Positions 1-12,225 of a stretch of 64,000 nucleotides of DNA are shown in pieces (position 1 is the first letter of the stretch; every line of letters starts with the position of its first letter). Location: positions 62,411,349 to 62,475,348 of the forward strand of contig NW_024609857.1 of the NCBI RefSeq assembly GCF_016920785.2, written 5' to 3'. The translations under genes and the position numbers were made by a program. Below the pieces are notes generated by a model that was not told the origin of the DNA, did not search any database, and worked only from the letters and a program-made list of their open reading frames with translations. Source of the stretch: Ixodes scapularis (lineage: Eukaryota > Arthropoda > Arachnida > Ixodida > Ixodidae).

Positions 1-1137
1 CCTTTTTCATGCGCAGAAGACGAAAATGAGCCCACTTGCGAGGCGTATAGGTGTTATTCACTGTACGCCATATTTGAGGTGACTGCTCACAGCGAATGCT
101 CGGGAAGAGTTCTTATTGATATTTTCCCAAAGAAGATAATCTTGATGGTGTGCAATGTGCGTGTTGGAAGCGTTGCGAAAGCTTCCCGTCAGCGCCCTCT
201 ACTATACTCACAAAGCCTGGCAGTTCGAGGACAGAGCCATAAAGTGACCGGTCGCAGATTTGGGGAGCGAGGATCTGGTAGCAGAGAGCATTTCTCGGGG
301 AGCTGGTATTCACCGCACAGCTTTTGCAGCGGCGAGGACCCGAAACATGGTTTTCAAACCAGACGAGAAAATAAGCTGTAGCGCGAGAGACGCGAGGAGC
401 ACGAGTGGACATTCCATCGCTCGGGAGAAGTGTGTTTCGGCGTCTCGCCGCAGCGGGGCGCCCGTTACATGACTCTCCTAAAGCACCTCTATCTTGGAAA
501 AAGTGGCGCCATTCGGTGTTCTAGAAATGCTCGAGACACGTGCCGCGCGCCACGTCTGGGAAGAACATGGCGTCTGAAATCTTGCTCAGTGCTAGATTTC
601 ATATGCAGGAGGCACGTTGCACGTGCCTCCTGCATCGACGCACATTTCACTACTTTTAAAAATGGAGGGGCTTTAGACTCTCCTAGGGTGCCTACATGTC
701 TGTCTGTCTCAGGGTGAAGACATCCATTGTTGCCCTGAATGGTTGGTGTTCGTGTTGTATGCATGAGCAATTGATATGAGTGGTTGTCGCGTAAAACTGG
801 AAATAAAAATACATTATTTTAACGCCATCTAGCTGCCACTACACTTCCTAAGTAGCGATGACTGCCGCCTAAATAAATAAGCTAAGTGCTGAGCAGTCAT
901 GTATCTATTGAATTGCAAACAGCTGGTCCAGCTGGTCTGCGCTACACTGGTTTCCCTACGCCTCTACTTCTCAGTTCGATAACAATCGCGATAATTGTGC
1001 CGCCAACTGAGTGGGTGTTCCGTGCGATGAACAGCGCGAAGTGTGTGCACAGACGCGGTGCGGATTACCAGGGACTTGAAAGTGGATAACGAATGCTAAC
1101 AGGTGAGGCGTTGAATGTTGGGAACCGACGCCGCTTG
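1..1137. other. Unassigned sequence with one dispersed-repeat segment
   Basis: I recognise no gene. Open frames here are short and match no family I know. The only structured part is the dispersed repeat at 485-660 and its hairpin. Confidence 0.5.
485..660 (+). repeat. Dispersed repeat, copy A, with perfect hairpin 603-635
   Basis: This stretch resembles the reverse complement of about 59985-60150; both share GAGACACGTGCCGCGCGCCA and a GCACGTTGCACGTGCCTC block followed by CATCGACGCAC. A shorter related piece lies at 63690-63745 in the reverse orientation. Copy A contains a perfect inverted repeat at 603-635 with 15 bp arms around a 3 nt loop. Copy B lies inside an element with its own terminal repeats, so this may be internal sequence of a non-autonomous transposon. 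Function unknown. Confidence 0.55.
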
Positions 1138-1538
1138 TACATTAAAAAAAAAGGCTATCACCTTAAACGTTTTTCTCCCATATAACGCACCCCAAAACTT
1201 TAGTTCGACGTACAGCGCACTATAGTTAAACAGGCGGCCCTAAAGTTTACGAGAGGCTTTATAACTTTGCGATATAACTTATTAAATACCTTAGGTACGT
1301 ATCACAGACCACACAAAGAAAACACTGAGGTTTTACAGTAGGGCCAATAAAACCTCGATTACTTTTTATGTAGTTACACGTAGATTAACTATTTTAATAA
1401 ATCGTACCACACGGCTATCGAGCCTCTCGTGAAAGTTAGTACCGTCAGATCGACGTCAGTGCTCTGTACGTCGAAGTGAAGTTTTGGGTTGTCTTATATG
1501 GGACAAAGGGTGTAAGAATACACCTTTTTTAGAGTGTA
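1138..1538. mobile_element. Foldback MITE, family 1 copy 1 (TA-flanked, mariner-type ends)
   Basis: The two ends are inverted copies over about 190 bp: the left segment CCCATATAACGCACCCCAAA is mirrored on the right as a CCCATATAAGACAACCCAAA-like block read in reverse. The right end finishes TTTTTTAGAGTGTA, the left starts TACATTAAAAA. The same family recurs at 27335-27774 with closely similar internal sequence. The TA flanks and CACTCT-type termini suggest a non-autonomous Tc1/mariner-type element; no coding capacity is present. Confidence 0.7.
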
Positions 1539-1856
1539 TCGGTGATGCCTCGCCTCGCTACTGTCAACCGAAAACGCCGGATCACTTACAGCAAGCACAG
1601 CAAGCAGATACTTTGGTAAATAAAGACGTCATTCCATTTGTCGCTATACGATTCCTTCTTTGAATGTTTTTTTCCCGCGAAGCAAAGCCAGGCGGACACA
1701 CGAAAACATTCACGACAAACCCCGCGAATCCCCTACTCACATTGTCGCCCCTACTCGCAATAGGTGCGGTGCCGGGGCATATTATAATTGGGGTTGTGTG
1801 GATATTTATAACAGAGTGTAGTTGGTCAGTCATTTCGAAGTTGCGACGGGTCACTC

Positions 1857-1990
1857 GCTGTAGATGAGCAATTTAGCCAGTGCTGTACAATCGCTATCCG
1901 GGGCTCTTTAACGTGCACCACGCAGTAGTTATACAAGACCGCATGCCGGCACGATGCTCACCCAAATTGAAACGGGCAGAAGCTGGGATT
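1857..1990 (-). mobile_element. tRNA-derived SINE fragment (body only)
   Basis: This aligns with the body of the complete SINE at 63372-63676, including the AGAAGAGCAATTTA-like, TTTAACGTGCAC and CGATGCTCA blocks and the AAACGGGCAG block. It stops before the tRNA-like head, so the A and B boxes are missing. Confidence 0.7.
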
Positions 1991-3002
1991 GCCGGTAGCT
2001 TGAAACGCGTTTTGGAGTGTTTTAGTGCTTGCGGAAGACAGCGAACGGGCATACGCACTTGAGAATCGTATCTTAGCGAAAAGCACTCCAGCTCGCTAGG
2101 CCTTACTCGTGTTGTTCCCCTGTCGCTTGCCAGCCGCCATGTTTCTTTCGCGGGAACTTGTTATTTTACAGAAAAAGTGTGTAAGTAACAAAAAAAAAAT
2201 TAAAAACAGAGAAGAGTGCTTTTCAGAAGTTTTCTGGCAGGCTAGCTGCCTAACAATTTCCTTTTTTTTTTTTACACAATTTTTTTTTACAGTGTATAAT
2301 TTTGAAAAAGAGCTTGTAGTGGTCCATAGCGTTCGGGTTCGTAGCAAACATTGTTTTCCACGGGCCGCCGCTGCTACCTGCCAGCTGGGATATGCGTTCT
2401 TCGTTAATGTATTAATCCATCCCATTTGTTTCACAATCATTTCATATATTGCTACTTATATATGTTCAATTCGTTATAAAGAATTAAGCAAGATTTATTT
2501 GTATATCTGTGATTTTTATTTTGAGTTCGTAGGCCCGAGGCTACTCCCTTAGCTGTAAAGGGAGCTTGGCGAGCTCCGTTTAACACAGGAACTCCCTTAG
2601 CGAAAGGGACCTTTATGTGCCGTGTGATTACGAGCTCCACCTCCCTTTACTACAGGTACCTGTTCCAAAGGTACCTTTAAGCTGCTGTGTGAATTGGGTA
2701 TAAGCCTTCTACTTCGTTGAACGAAATATTAGCGGCGAGATGTTTCGGTGGCGCCCTCGTATGGTTACCTTTCGTGACGTCGGTATACCTTGCGAATAAC
2801 AAGTTCGATGGTATTTGTAATTAGTATGGCGGAAGCTTGAAATCATAGCGTTCTTGAACGAACACTGCCAACACCGTCAAAATTGAAGTCCTCCCGTTCC
2901 CCTTATTTCCGTCGAAAAGAAATCCTTTGCTGACGTCATATTCAGCATTCGGCCAATCGTGGAAGGTCGACCACCGCGACGCTTTCGATTGCGCACGCCG
3001 CC

Positions 3003-3090
3003 AATAGCGCACACCAGCTCGGAGTACGTGGAGCGAAAGCTCGCGCTGCATAACCCAGGCCATCCTGGGTTCATTTCCACCCTAGGGTGC
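3003..3090 (+). mobile_element. tRNA-derived SINE fragment (head)
   Basis: The segment matches the head of the complete SINE: a CAGCTCGGAGTACGTGGAGC block, GAAAGCTCGCGCTGCA, and a B-box-like TGGGTTCATTTCCACCC. It lacks the body. Confidence 0.65.
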
Positions 3091-4081
3091 CTCAATGACC
3101 TTCTGTTTAGAGTGATGCGTGTGTGTGTGTAAGCGTTGAAATTTATTTTAAAACCAAGAAAGGGGAGGGGGAAGGAAGACCGGAACAGTGTGGCCACTCC
3201 TTCTAATGGGGGCCTGCCAGTCCCGGTCTGAGCAACAAAAGAAAAGGGAAAGAGAGAGAGAGAGGGAGAAGGAAGAAAGGGAAGGAAGGTTCAAACAAGA
3301 CACACACTGATCAAAAGATATTAAGTGGTGTCTAGTCCAGCACTGTCAGGTCTGCCACCTCAATGGCAGAAGGTCATGTTACCCGTCACAGTCACAGACC
3401 TTGCGCCAAGCCGGGCCCGCCGTACTGGAAACTGGAAGGAACACCAAGCATTAAAGGAGCTGTGCAACAATTTTTGTACTGTGCACAAATACCGCTTAAA
3501 ACGGATCCCTAACGTTAATGACCTATGAAACACGCGTTCGTTTTTCACCCCACGCAATAGAAGTCCCAGAAAAAAATTTAAGAAAAACGAGCAGCGTTCA
3601 CCCCCTCAACTCGCAGCCAGAACAAGCGGCCACGTGATCTGGAGCCGATTATATGCCGCCAGTGTTGATCATAGCCACGCGCTGGGGTTGGCAAAGCGCA
3701 GGACACGCGCTGAGTTCCAGACATTGTTATGGCTCGGCTGTTGTCGTCGTAGCAGCGATTGGACACGGGTCACAACCCGAATGCTTCTCGAGCTAGCAAT
3801 TGTCACGAGCCCAAGTCGAGTGCCCACGCAATGCTCGGGTCCAATCTATGAACCGCATTCAAATATCGTCACTTGGGTGTACTGCGATCCCCGAGTTACG
3901 TCATCAAATTTTGCAAAGGAGAGATTTAATGAAAATGATCGCTTTTGTCCTTGAAATTACACCGCAACAAAGGAGTTTCTTTGCCAATGGCGTTGTGTGT
4001 GAGTATCCTTGAGTCCCAGGTGTGCCAGCAAGCTCGTGTAGAGAGAAAAACATTCCAATTGAATATCGTTGCACAGCTCCT
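3091..4081. other. LINE 3' flank, probable 3' UTR plus unassigned sequence
   Basis: The sequence lies immediately downstream of LINE ORF2 on the minus strand. It contains a (GT)n run near 3118, an AG-rich run near 3250-3290, and no supported ORF. A 20 bp stretch around 4066-4090 is present inverted at about 3450-3475 (core GGAGCTGTGCAAC). Where the LINE ends cannot be fixed because no clear poly(A) tail or target-site duplication is visible. Confidence 0.5.
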
Positions 4082-7000
4082 TTAAAGATGGTCAGCCAAG
4101 CCGGTGTCTTCCAGGAATGTCAGAAGCAGCGCGAATGTTTTCGTAGCGATGCGCCTGGGACCTGGCGGGAAAAGCAGGTGCGAAAGGTTCTGCCTTGCTG
4201 CGCCTATTTGACGAAGTTCAAGGTGGAGTCTAGAACGCTGAGCGTCTAAGATTGGGCAGTCGCAAAGGAGATGTTCTATATCCTCGGGAACTTGGCATGT
4301 CTGACAGTGTGGGCTGTCCACGCGTTTGATGCGGTAAAGCCAAGAAGCCGTAAAAGCTGAACGTGTTCTGAGTCGGTGAAGAAGGGCTGCTTCTGGGCGG
4401 CCGAGTTTGGTGGGGACCGGTGATGGTGGGGTTCCTCCAGCTACGCCCACGTCCGGGTGTCTTTTTTGCGTCTCACGTGCGATGAGAAGCCTGGCCTCGT
4501 TGACCTTCGGCACGTGGAGAGTGCTGTTGGTCAGTTCATGTGCCTCAGCTGCGATTCGGTCGGCCCTTTCGTTGCCGTCGATCCCACAGTGAGATGGCAA
4601 CCACTGGAATGCTATAGTCCAGCCTTTCTTTTCTAAGGATTCGACTTTGAAAGCGATGATGCGGGCAATCGGAGGTGCGTCTTCCAGATTGGTGAGGATT
4701 TGAAGTGCCGCTCTGGAATCTGTAAGCAAAGCCGCCTTTTCTGGGCTCTGAAAGTCGTGGAGGGTATCGAGAGCAAGTTCTAGTGCTTTTAATTCTGCGA
4801 TGGTGGATGATGTGTGGAAGTCGAGGCGACCGGACTTGATAATGGAGAGTTCAGGGATAACTACAGCAGCAGTTGAGGATTTCATTTGATGACAGACTGA
4901 GCCATCGGTGAAAACTTTTATCCAACCGTCGAAAAAGGTGTCGACGTGTTCTTCCGCAAGATTACGGGAAACCACATCCGAGACCAACTTTTTGCTGCGT
5001 AGTTGGGGAATTTCTTCTGATATATTCAGAAACACAGTTGTATGAGGGGGTGGTGGAGGAGGGTCTTCATCCAAAGTACCGACCGACTCCTTAAACTCTG
5101 CGTAGACTTTTCCTAGGCGGGAATTGGGACGTCTATCGAAGCGTTGTAAGAGGTTGGAAGTAGACCTTGTGAGGGTCTGCCGGGCGAGATGTCGTTCTGC
5201 CTGACGGAACGCTAGATTGACTATTGTGTTTTGTCTAGCTTCGACCAAAGTAGGGACGTTCGGCGCAGACGGGGGAAGACCGAGGCAGATTCTGAGGGCT
5301 TTCCTTTGAATGATCTCCATCTTCGTGAGCTGAGCGTCCCGTACGAGTACAAGTGGGAGCGCATAGAGCAACCTGGATTGTATCAGTCCCCTATACATTT
5401 GCAGAGTCATAGATTGCGAGGTTCCCCAGGTTTGTCCTCGGATCCTGCGAAGTACGTTGACGTGCAGATCGCACCGAGATATTGTTTGTTTCACTGCTGG
5501 ACGCCAGGAAAGGCAGTTATCAATAACCAGTCCTAGGTACATGTGGTTGCGCATCCGTGTTATGGGAGTGCCGTTTACAGAGTACGTGAAAGAGCTGGCC
5601 TTAAAGCCTCGTGGATGGTGAGCAAGTACCGCGGTTTTAGATGGCGAGATAGTTAAACCCAGTCGAGTAATTTCCTTTGAAATACCGTCAAGAGTCAGCT
5701 GTAAACGACGTTGCATTTTAGCATGCATGGCTGTTGGTGACGTGGCCCAAAGGGCCACATCGTCCGCGTATATTTGAATTCTTGGAGCTCGGTCATCACG
5801 GGCGAGAGTTCGGGGAAGAGCGGCCATTGCAACGTTAAAGAGAAGCGGGCTTAGTACGCTTCCTTGAGGAACTCCTTGAGTTATATGTCTGATTGTGCTG
5901 CGATTGTTTCCGATGCGAACTTTCATAGTCCGGCCAGTGAGGAAGGCGTTGATAAATGCCAAAGTACGTCCCGTGACGCCAAGGACTTGAAGCTGGTTAA
6001 TGACAGTAGCGTGAGGAATCGCATCAAATGCTTTGGTAATATCAAGGAAAATGACGGCGTAACCGTGATTAGCTTGTTTGGCTTCCTCCAACGCTGAGAC
6101 CAGATCCCCAATAGCATCTGCCGTGCATCGTCGACGGCGGAAACCAGAGAGTTGTTCAGGGATCGCGCCAACTGTTTCTAGTGCCCAGTCTAGTCTTCTA
6201 AGTATCATGCGTTCAAGAACTTTTCCAAGGCAGGAGGTGAGTGAAATTGGTCGGTATGATGACAAATCTTCTACCGGTTTGCCTGGTTTGTGGATTGGTA
6301 TGACTTCGGAGTTGAGCCAGGCATCCGGCAGTGCCGCCGTGCTCCAGACTGAGTTTAGCTCCTCCAGTAGTTTAGGCAGCATGACGGGGTCTATGTTGTT
6401 TAAAGCCTGGTACGTTATCCCGTCCGGCCCTGGAGTGCTTCTACGACGGGTGGATCTTCTAAGTGCGTGCTGCAGTTCTTTAAGCGTGAAGTCGGAGTCT
6501 ATGTTGGGCAGTTGATAAAGGGGGGTCACTGATGAGCTAATTTAAAAGCCTGAAGGGGGAGAGATTGGACGGGAAAGTTGATCGGCCAAAAGCTCGGCAG
6601 TTCGTGCTAATGTAATATTTTGCGATATAGCAAACGCTGAGATCTGAAGCCGAGGAACTACCTCCGATGCGAGAGCACGTGCCATCCTCCAAGCCTGTCT
6701 TGCGCCACCGGGAGCACCAAGGGATTCACATTTTTGTCGCCACTGTTTTCGCTGAAGTCGGTTAGTATGGCGGCGGAACGCTGCGTCGATTCTTCTATAG
6801 CGCTGAATGTCCTCCATTCTTCTTGTACGTAGCGAACGATTTTGGGCTTGCCGTCGGCGGGCCCTCAGCTTGAGGTAGAGGAGGTCAGGATTCGGGCGGG
6901 AGACCGGGACCTGGACCAGCCTCGTGGCGTCATATAGGGCTTGTGAAATAGCCGTTGTAAGGTCGACGTTTCCTTCAGAGAGAAGGTCTTGGAGGGGCGA

Positions 7001-7825
7001 GCGATATTGGTCCCAATTGACGACTCTGCAGGTCCTATGTGTAGCGCTTGTAGAGCTTGGGGAGGAGATAATGATCGGGATATGATCACTACCCCAGCTG
7101 TCATGTTGAGGTTGCCATCGCGCGCTGAGTTGTGGTGTAGCGAAGCTGAGGTCAAGGACACTGTTGGAGACCCCCGGTCTGACAAATGTTGCGGTTCCAT
7201 CATTCAGTGGAACAAGCCCTAGCGTGTCCACTGTGGCTTCAAGAGCAGATCCGCGCGTCGTTGTGTGCTTATCCCCCCAGGTGTGATTATGGGCGTTAAA
7301 GTCTCCCCAAAATAGTACGTTTTCTGAGCAGCGCGGCATAATCTTCATCATAATCGTAGGGTCCCATTTGGTTCCCGGACGGACGTACGCAGAAACTATG
7401 GTGGTGTCACAGTCCCCTTTACGTATCGTTACACCGGTGAACTCAGCAGCATCGTCACATAAGTCTGTCAAATCTATTTGACGCTGATCCAGTTCTCTTC
7501 GGACAAGTATCGTGGCTTTCGGCACTTCGTTCTTCGTGTTTTCAGTAACTGGCAGTAGGCCCTGATAAACGACGTATAGAGAAAGTCTGAATTTGCCGTA
7601 TTTTATACGAGTTTCTTGAAGGGCTAGGACGTCGTATCGGTTGGTCTTTAAATGTAGGCGTAGATCTGAGAGGCGTTGTTGTATGCCGTTAGTATTCCAT
7701 TGAAGCACTGTTGGACATGCAATATTTCGGGTGCGTCTCTTTGGGTGGATGTTGGGATGCAGCATTATGCTATATTCAGCAGTGGGAACGCTGCCTGAAT
7801 GAAACCGCATAGAATGTGTGCCCAC
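4082..7825 (-). pseudogene. LINE ORF2: AP endonuclease, reverse transcriptase, RNase H (one stop)
   Basis: ORF2 would encode about 1247 residues that nick target DNA and reverse-transcribe the element RNA. Endonuclease motifs come first: QWNTNG, LALQETRI, GDFNAHNH and the SDH motif in WGSDHIPI. The RT follows with SYRPISLTS, LDITKAFD, GVPQGSVLSPLLFN and the catalytic YADD near residue 685 (5759-5770). RNase H has FTDGS near residue 969, ELKALELAL, LLTDSRAA and GNERADRIA. A C-terminal CQTC..H....C knuckle closes it. A TAA at 6542-6544 separates endonuclease from RT; both sides are in the same frame, so it is a point nonsense change. RNase H and the ORF1 knuckles point to the I/R1/LOA group, and I favour the I clade. 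Confidence 0.9.
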
Positions 7826-9318
7826 GAGGCATCAATGCCATCAAGATAAGCGCACGCCATTTCTGCTGCTATTCTGAATAATTTTATCCAATTTGCCGTA
7901 GGTTTTTCCGGAGAATCTCGCAGTAATCTTTTTGAAGAGTCAGCCGTTGATGTTGGTTCAATATTGGTGACTCCCGTTGAGTGTTCAGATTTTTTGATAG
8001 ATGCTCCGTTGCATGTCGACTTTTCAGTGCCCGTCGGAATGGTGACACCGGGTTTTGGCTTATTAGACGCTGTTGCAGAGTTGTTGTTAGGTGGTCTTTC
8101 GATATTTTTTTGAGGATCGGTCTTGAGTGCTGCGGCATAGCTTAAACCCTTATCGTCAAGGGCTGGGGGTTGCCTGTCCTGCACTGGGGCTTCTCCACTT
8201 TTCTTGGAGGTGCTGTTGGCCACCACATTGGGAATGGGCTCTGGTATGACTCCCGACGCCTGCTTTACAATAGTTCTGGCAGAGCGGTAGTCAACGGCAT
8301 TTCTCTTGGCGTACGTGACGACATTTTGCTCTTCTCTCCATTTTGAACACGCTGGAGATGTAGCTTCATGTGCTTCTCCTCAGTTGACGCACTTGATCAC
8401 TGTGGATTTACATTTGGTGTTGCTCGTGGTGTTAGTTATAGGATGCGGCTCTGCACAACGAGAGCATGCGGAAGAACGTGTGCATGAGACTGCAAAGTGC
8501 CCAAAACCACCACAGTTACGACACTGGATTGGACGGGGTTTGAACTCCGTTACTTGGTGTCGTACTCGTCCTAGCAGCACGAAGCTTGGCAATGGTGAAC
8601 TGTTGAATGTCAGCTTTACGACACCTGTCGCCCCAAGACGACGTACTCTGGCTATGCGGTCATCCGATCGCAGGTTTTCTAGAATTTCAGGATCTGACAG
8701 TTCAGCATCGACATTTTTTATGACACCAATCGATGTGGGGCCCTCGAGGGATCGGTAGGCCCTGACAGAGACACCACAAAGTTCAGGGCATTTCAGCAGC
8801 GTCCTTGTTGTTTGTCCGTTGCGCACATCAACGGCGACGACGTTGAGGCGCTCGTTGAGGCGCTCGTTGGGGCGGATCTGAAGGATGCACTCTGGACAGA
8901 GCTTCTCTAGGGCGTTGGAAAGCCTCAAGCTGCTTAAAGTTGCTAGCTTTTGGTCAGGCTTCGTAGCGGCAAAGATTACTGTGAGTCCTTCACTGACGTT
9001 CGGCTGTTTGCGAACTGTTCCCGAACTCGAAGCAGAGTCGGACAGTGTTTTGTGTGAGCGCTTACGTGATCGTGCCTTGTTCCACTCTTCGTTGTTGGTG
9101 TTGCTTTCATCCATAATTTCGACCCCGGTCTCAGACGAGTTCGCTACCGACTCGGACGTCCAGAACTTGGACGCGGTGTCATGAGCATCGTGAGTTGAGT
9201 CGTTCGGCATGCAGTGTTGTCCAGGGGTGATGTGGTCTGTCGATACTGGGTTTGTGACGTTGGTGGCGGCGCTTTCAATGCTCTGCTGTGGAAGTTCGAT
9301 CGTGGAGCCGGGCATCAT
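7765..9318 (-). pseudogene. LINE ORF1: gag-like RNA-binding protein with CCHC knuckles (one stop)
   Basis: The frame runs 517 codons from the ATG at 9318 to 7765 with one TGA at 8380-8382. The N-terminal third is low-complexity and polar, followed by a conserved central block (LRLSNALEKLCPECI, near residues 130-150). A knuckle CRNCGGFGHFAVSC (C-x2-C-x4-H-x4-C) is near residue 262, then a second CSRCAEPH-type knuckle. The TGA falls exactly where the second cysteine of a third knuckle is expected, and the same frame continues to 7765. Such proteins form the RNP particle with LINE RNA. The end overlaps the ORF2 start by 61 bp. Confidence 0.85.
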
Positions 9319-9724
9319 GATTGGGGTCTAGAAAAGACCACCCTTACGAGTGGCTTTTCACTGGCGACTGCTCGGACGTCGCCGGTAGTTCTGAAGCTTC
9401 TTATGGTCGGTCTTTGAAGGTCACAGCTGGCTATAGGCTACCGAAAAGGCTGTCGAATTGACGGAACGAAAATTTTACGTCCTCAATCTCAGGCACTTCT
9501 TCTTCCTTCTCCTTAGAGTGATGCCACCCTTTGTAGTACCCGATGCCGACAGCACGCGCTCACGGGTAAAATACAAAGAAATCGATGAAAACAAAATGTC
9601 GCCATAGCACAGTCAGCGCCACAGACGCGTGCAGGAACACGCTTTTTCACGCGCTTCTGAACAAAAAATAAATGTAAAAGTGGGAACAAAATGGCCAGAT
9701 GTTTCCACCGTAAGCAAAGCGCAC

Positions 9725-9805
9725 ATGAAGGCACCCTACTCCACCCCTGTTCGTTTCGATCTGGATGAGCACCGCACGCCGGTGCATTGCATTGACTAAA
9801 ATGCT
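9725..9805 (+). mobile_element. tRNA-derived SINE fragment
   Basis: The segment holds the junction of head and body of the complete SINE: CCACCCCTGTTCGTTTCGAT, CTGGATGAGCACCG and GCACGCCGGTGCA. Both ends are truncated. Confidence 0.65.
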
Positions 9806-9826
9806 CATCTACAGCGTAACACCAGA

Positions 9827-9910
9827 CTTTGAGAACATGATAGCACTTCAAGACAAGGACGAGGTTAGGAACTTTCGTTTCTGTCTTGAAGCGCTATCAT
9901 GTTCTCAAAG
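9827..9910. repeat. Near-perfect hairpin, 29 nt arms, 26 nt loop
   Basis: The left arm 9827-9855 and right arm 9882-9910 are reverse complements with one mismatch. Size and shape resemble a small-RNA precursor hairpin, but the near-perfect pairing fits an inverted duplication equally well. No flanking evidence decides. Confidence 0.7.
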
Positions 9911-12225
9911 TATCAATACCAACTCACCCAAGAATCCGCACTGACGCCAAACACCCATTGGGGCACACCAACGTTTGGCTGTATAAACATACACGCAAGA
10001 TTGTTCTTATTAACAAAATTGGTCGTTTTTTTTCACTGTATATTGGTTTCATAAAACCCAACCTTCTTAAGTGTGTTTATTTCTTTTACTCGCAAAATGT
10101 GTAATATTTAAGCCTAGTATTGTTTCATGACATATGTTAAAAACAGAGAAGTAAGACCCAAACAAAAAACGAGCTTGCAGTTGATGTGATTGTAAACTTC
10201 AAAGTTTCAATGTAGTGCATTTGAACGTATTGAGTCGAGAGTAGAACTATAATTAAAACTCATAAACCATTCAAAGGGAAAACCGTTCGGTTTCATCCAG
10301 CAATACCGCTCGCAACTCGTAGCAGCTCGACGGCCTCACGACCGCGGCACTCTTGAAAGGGGTCCCTCGTGCTCTGTTTGCTAAACACACCGACCGGCGA
10401 AACGAAGAGCGGCCCGTCGCCAAAGGCAGGCGAGCTCGCGCTCGAGCGACGCCGTGAAAAATGACCCTTCCCTGAGCGGACCCCCGTCTTTGCTCACTTG
10501 CTCTCCCGGCCGGCTGTAGGATCGGGCTCCGGCTATAACTCCGGCTCTGGCTCGCTGGGGCCCGGGGCTGGGACGCGTGGCACTCAGGGCCCATTATGAA
10601 CTCGCCGGGCCCCACCTTATTAAACGGGCCGCGGCGCGAACGACGTGAAAAATGGCCGCTCGGGCCAGGCGCCTCTAGCTGACGTGATTCGTCGGCGCAC
10701 ATATGAGATATGGGGCCGACTCTTCCGACACTTTATGCCCGGGCTGTTTGTCGCGTCTGGGCCGGAAAGCAGCGATAAATGGGGCAGGAACCCTTTCAGC
10801 TGGTGACTGGATTGAAAGGGTAGTTTCACCGGAAAGGTTACAGTATCAAAGATCAGATGTCGTACGATCGTATCAGCGCGCTCTGACTTCCTAATCGTTA
10901 GTGGACAGCATGTGTTGGCTTCATGATCGCAATTCAAGAGTTTGACGGAACAAGAACGTTTTCTTTTATTGTGCTGTAGTTGCTTATAACTTGGTGTACC
11001 AGACATGTCGAAGGGCCACATCGTCTCAGAGTTTTTGGTGCCCACTTTCTGTGTCACTATCTTGTTCCAGGATCTGTGCTCGGCGACAATATAACATTCT
11101 GACAAAAAACTTTATCACTACTCACAGTCGGCCGATGCCTAAAAGAAGCCCTAACTAATGCAAATAATCATGTAAGAGTCCTTTGCCGGCTTGCTAGAAA
11201 CAGAGCCTTCGCCGAAAGCCTTCGGCGACCAGCTTTGTCTTGCGGTTTGACCGTTTCGCGGTATGGCAGCGCGAAGTGTCTCCCATTCTGAACTGATCTT
11301 TACCCCGTGTTTGCTGTCATTTGTGGCCAATGAAGTGTCATGCCGAATTACTGTTTAATCGCGCAGCAAATGCAATGCGAGCCGCCCTGTCCGCCCGCTT
11401 CATCCAGCCTATCCAGCACATGCTTTAGTGGCGCCCTCTCGAGACGTCGACATGGAGTGCGGCAACGTGAGCGCTCGCTGTGCTCACTACCCTTCCTCTA
11501 GTTCACGGCCATTCATGCAAGGACCAAGGACGTTATGAAGGAGGTTATTTTTTGCATGTTTTTGTCATTCTAATTTGCCTATACCTTTTAAAATAAAGCA
11601 AAATTCGAGAAAAGAAAAGTTTCTTTAAGTTACTACGTTCAGTGCGCTCACGTTCGGTGCAAATTAAAAACCAGTCAAAACATCGTTGCAGGGCCCCTTC
11701 AAAGGGGCCCTCCAACAGTATTTGAGCTTCGACTTTTTTTTGCGGTTTCTACGCGCTAGTGGCCCCGGAAACCCAGTGGACAACGAAAGAGTTTGAAAAT
11801 ATTAGCGCATCATATTTTAATTTGACAACTCGGAAACACCTCCTCCGACGGTGGCGCCGCGAGGTGCCGAATGCGCGCGCATAACGGCGCTCCCTTTCAC
11901 TATACGTCACATTCTCTGGGCTTCGTGATTGGCGAGAGCCGTCCCAAAAATTTTGAAGTGAAATAAACTATATCACACGTTAACCGCCATTATTTTTCTA
12001 ACAAGTCATTTTTATAGAGCTAATAAAGTTGCAGAGTAAAGTTCAAAAAGGGCGAAAACAACGCCTTGTCGCTCATGCGCGCCTCCCAGCGGCGTCCGCG
12101 ACGTACCATCGCGAGCAGACGACAAGTGATCCGAGCAGACAACGCGCATCGTATTTTCACTTGTGCGCCCCCGGTCCCGGTCAACTAAAAGCAGTAAGAG
12201 GAGCCAGGGGAATCCTTATTTTCTT
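9911..12225. other. Unassigned region with GC-rich block 10300-10800
   Basis: I see no supported gene. The 10300-10800 block is GC-rich and rich in short palindromes (GGGCCCGGGG-like). Around 11640-11720 is an AT-rich stretch followed by GCAGGGCCCCTTCAAAGGGG; a related block with GTGGGCCCCTTCAAGG occurs near 12720-12790, so this is another dispersed repeat. Open frames on both strands overlap one another and look fortuitous. Confidence 0.45.

Larger units (their letters stand above)
4082..9450 (-). mobile_element. Near full-length I-type non-LTR retrotransposon (LINE)
   Basis: Two overlapping ORFs in the order 5'-ORF1 (CCHC knuckles), then ORF2 (AP endonuclease, RT, RNase H, C-terminal CCHC) define the I-superfamily layout. 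ORF1 spans 9318-7765 and ORF2 7825-4082, overlapping by 61 bp in different frames. Each has a single in-frame nonsense codon and no frameshift that I can see, so the copy looks recently inactivated. The 5' boundary near 9450 is a guess: about 130 bp upstream of ORF1 has no other explanation. Confidence 0.88.
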
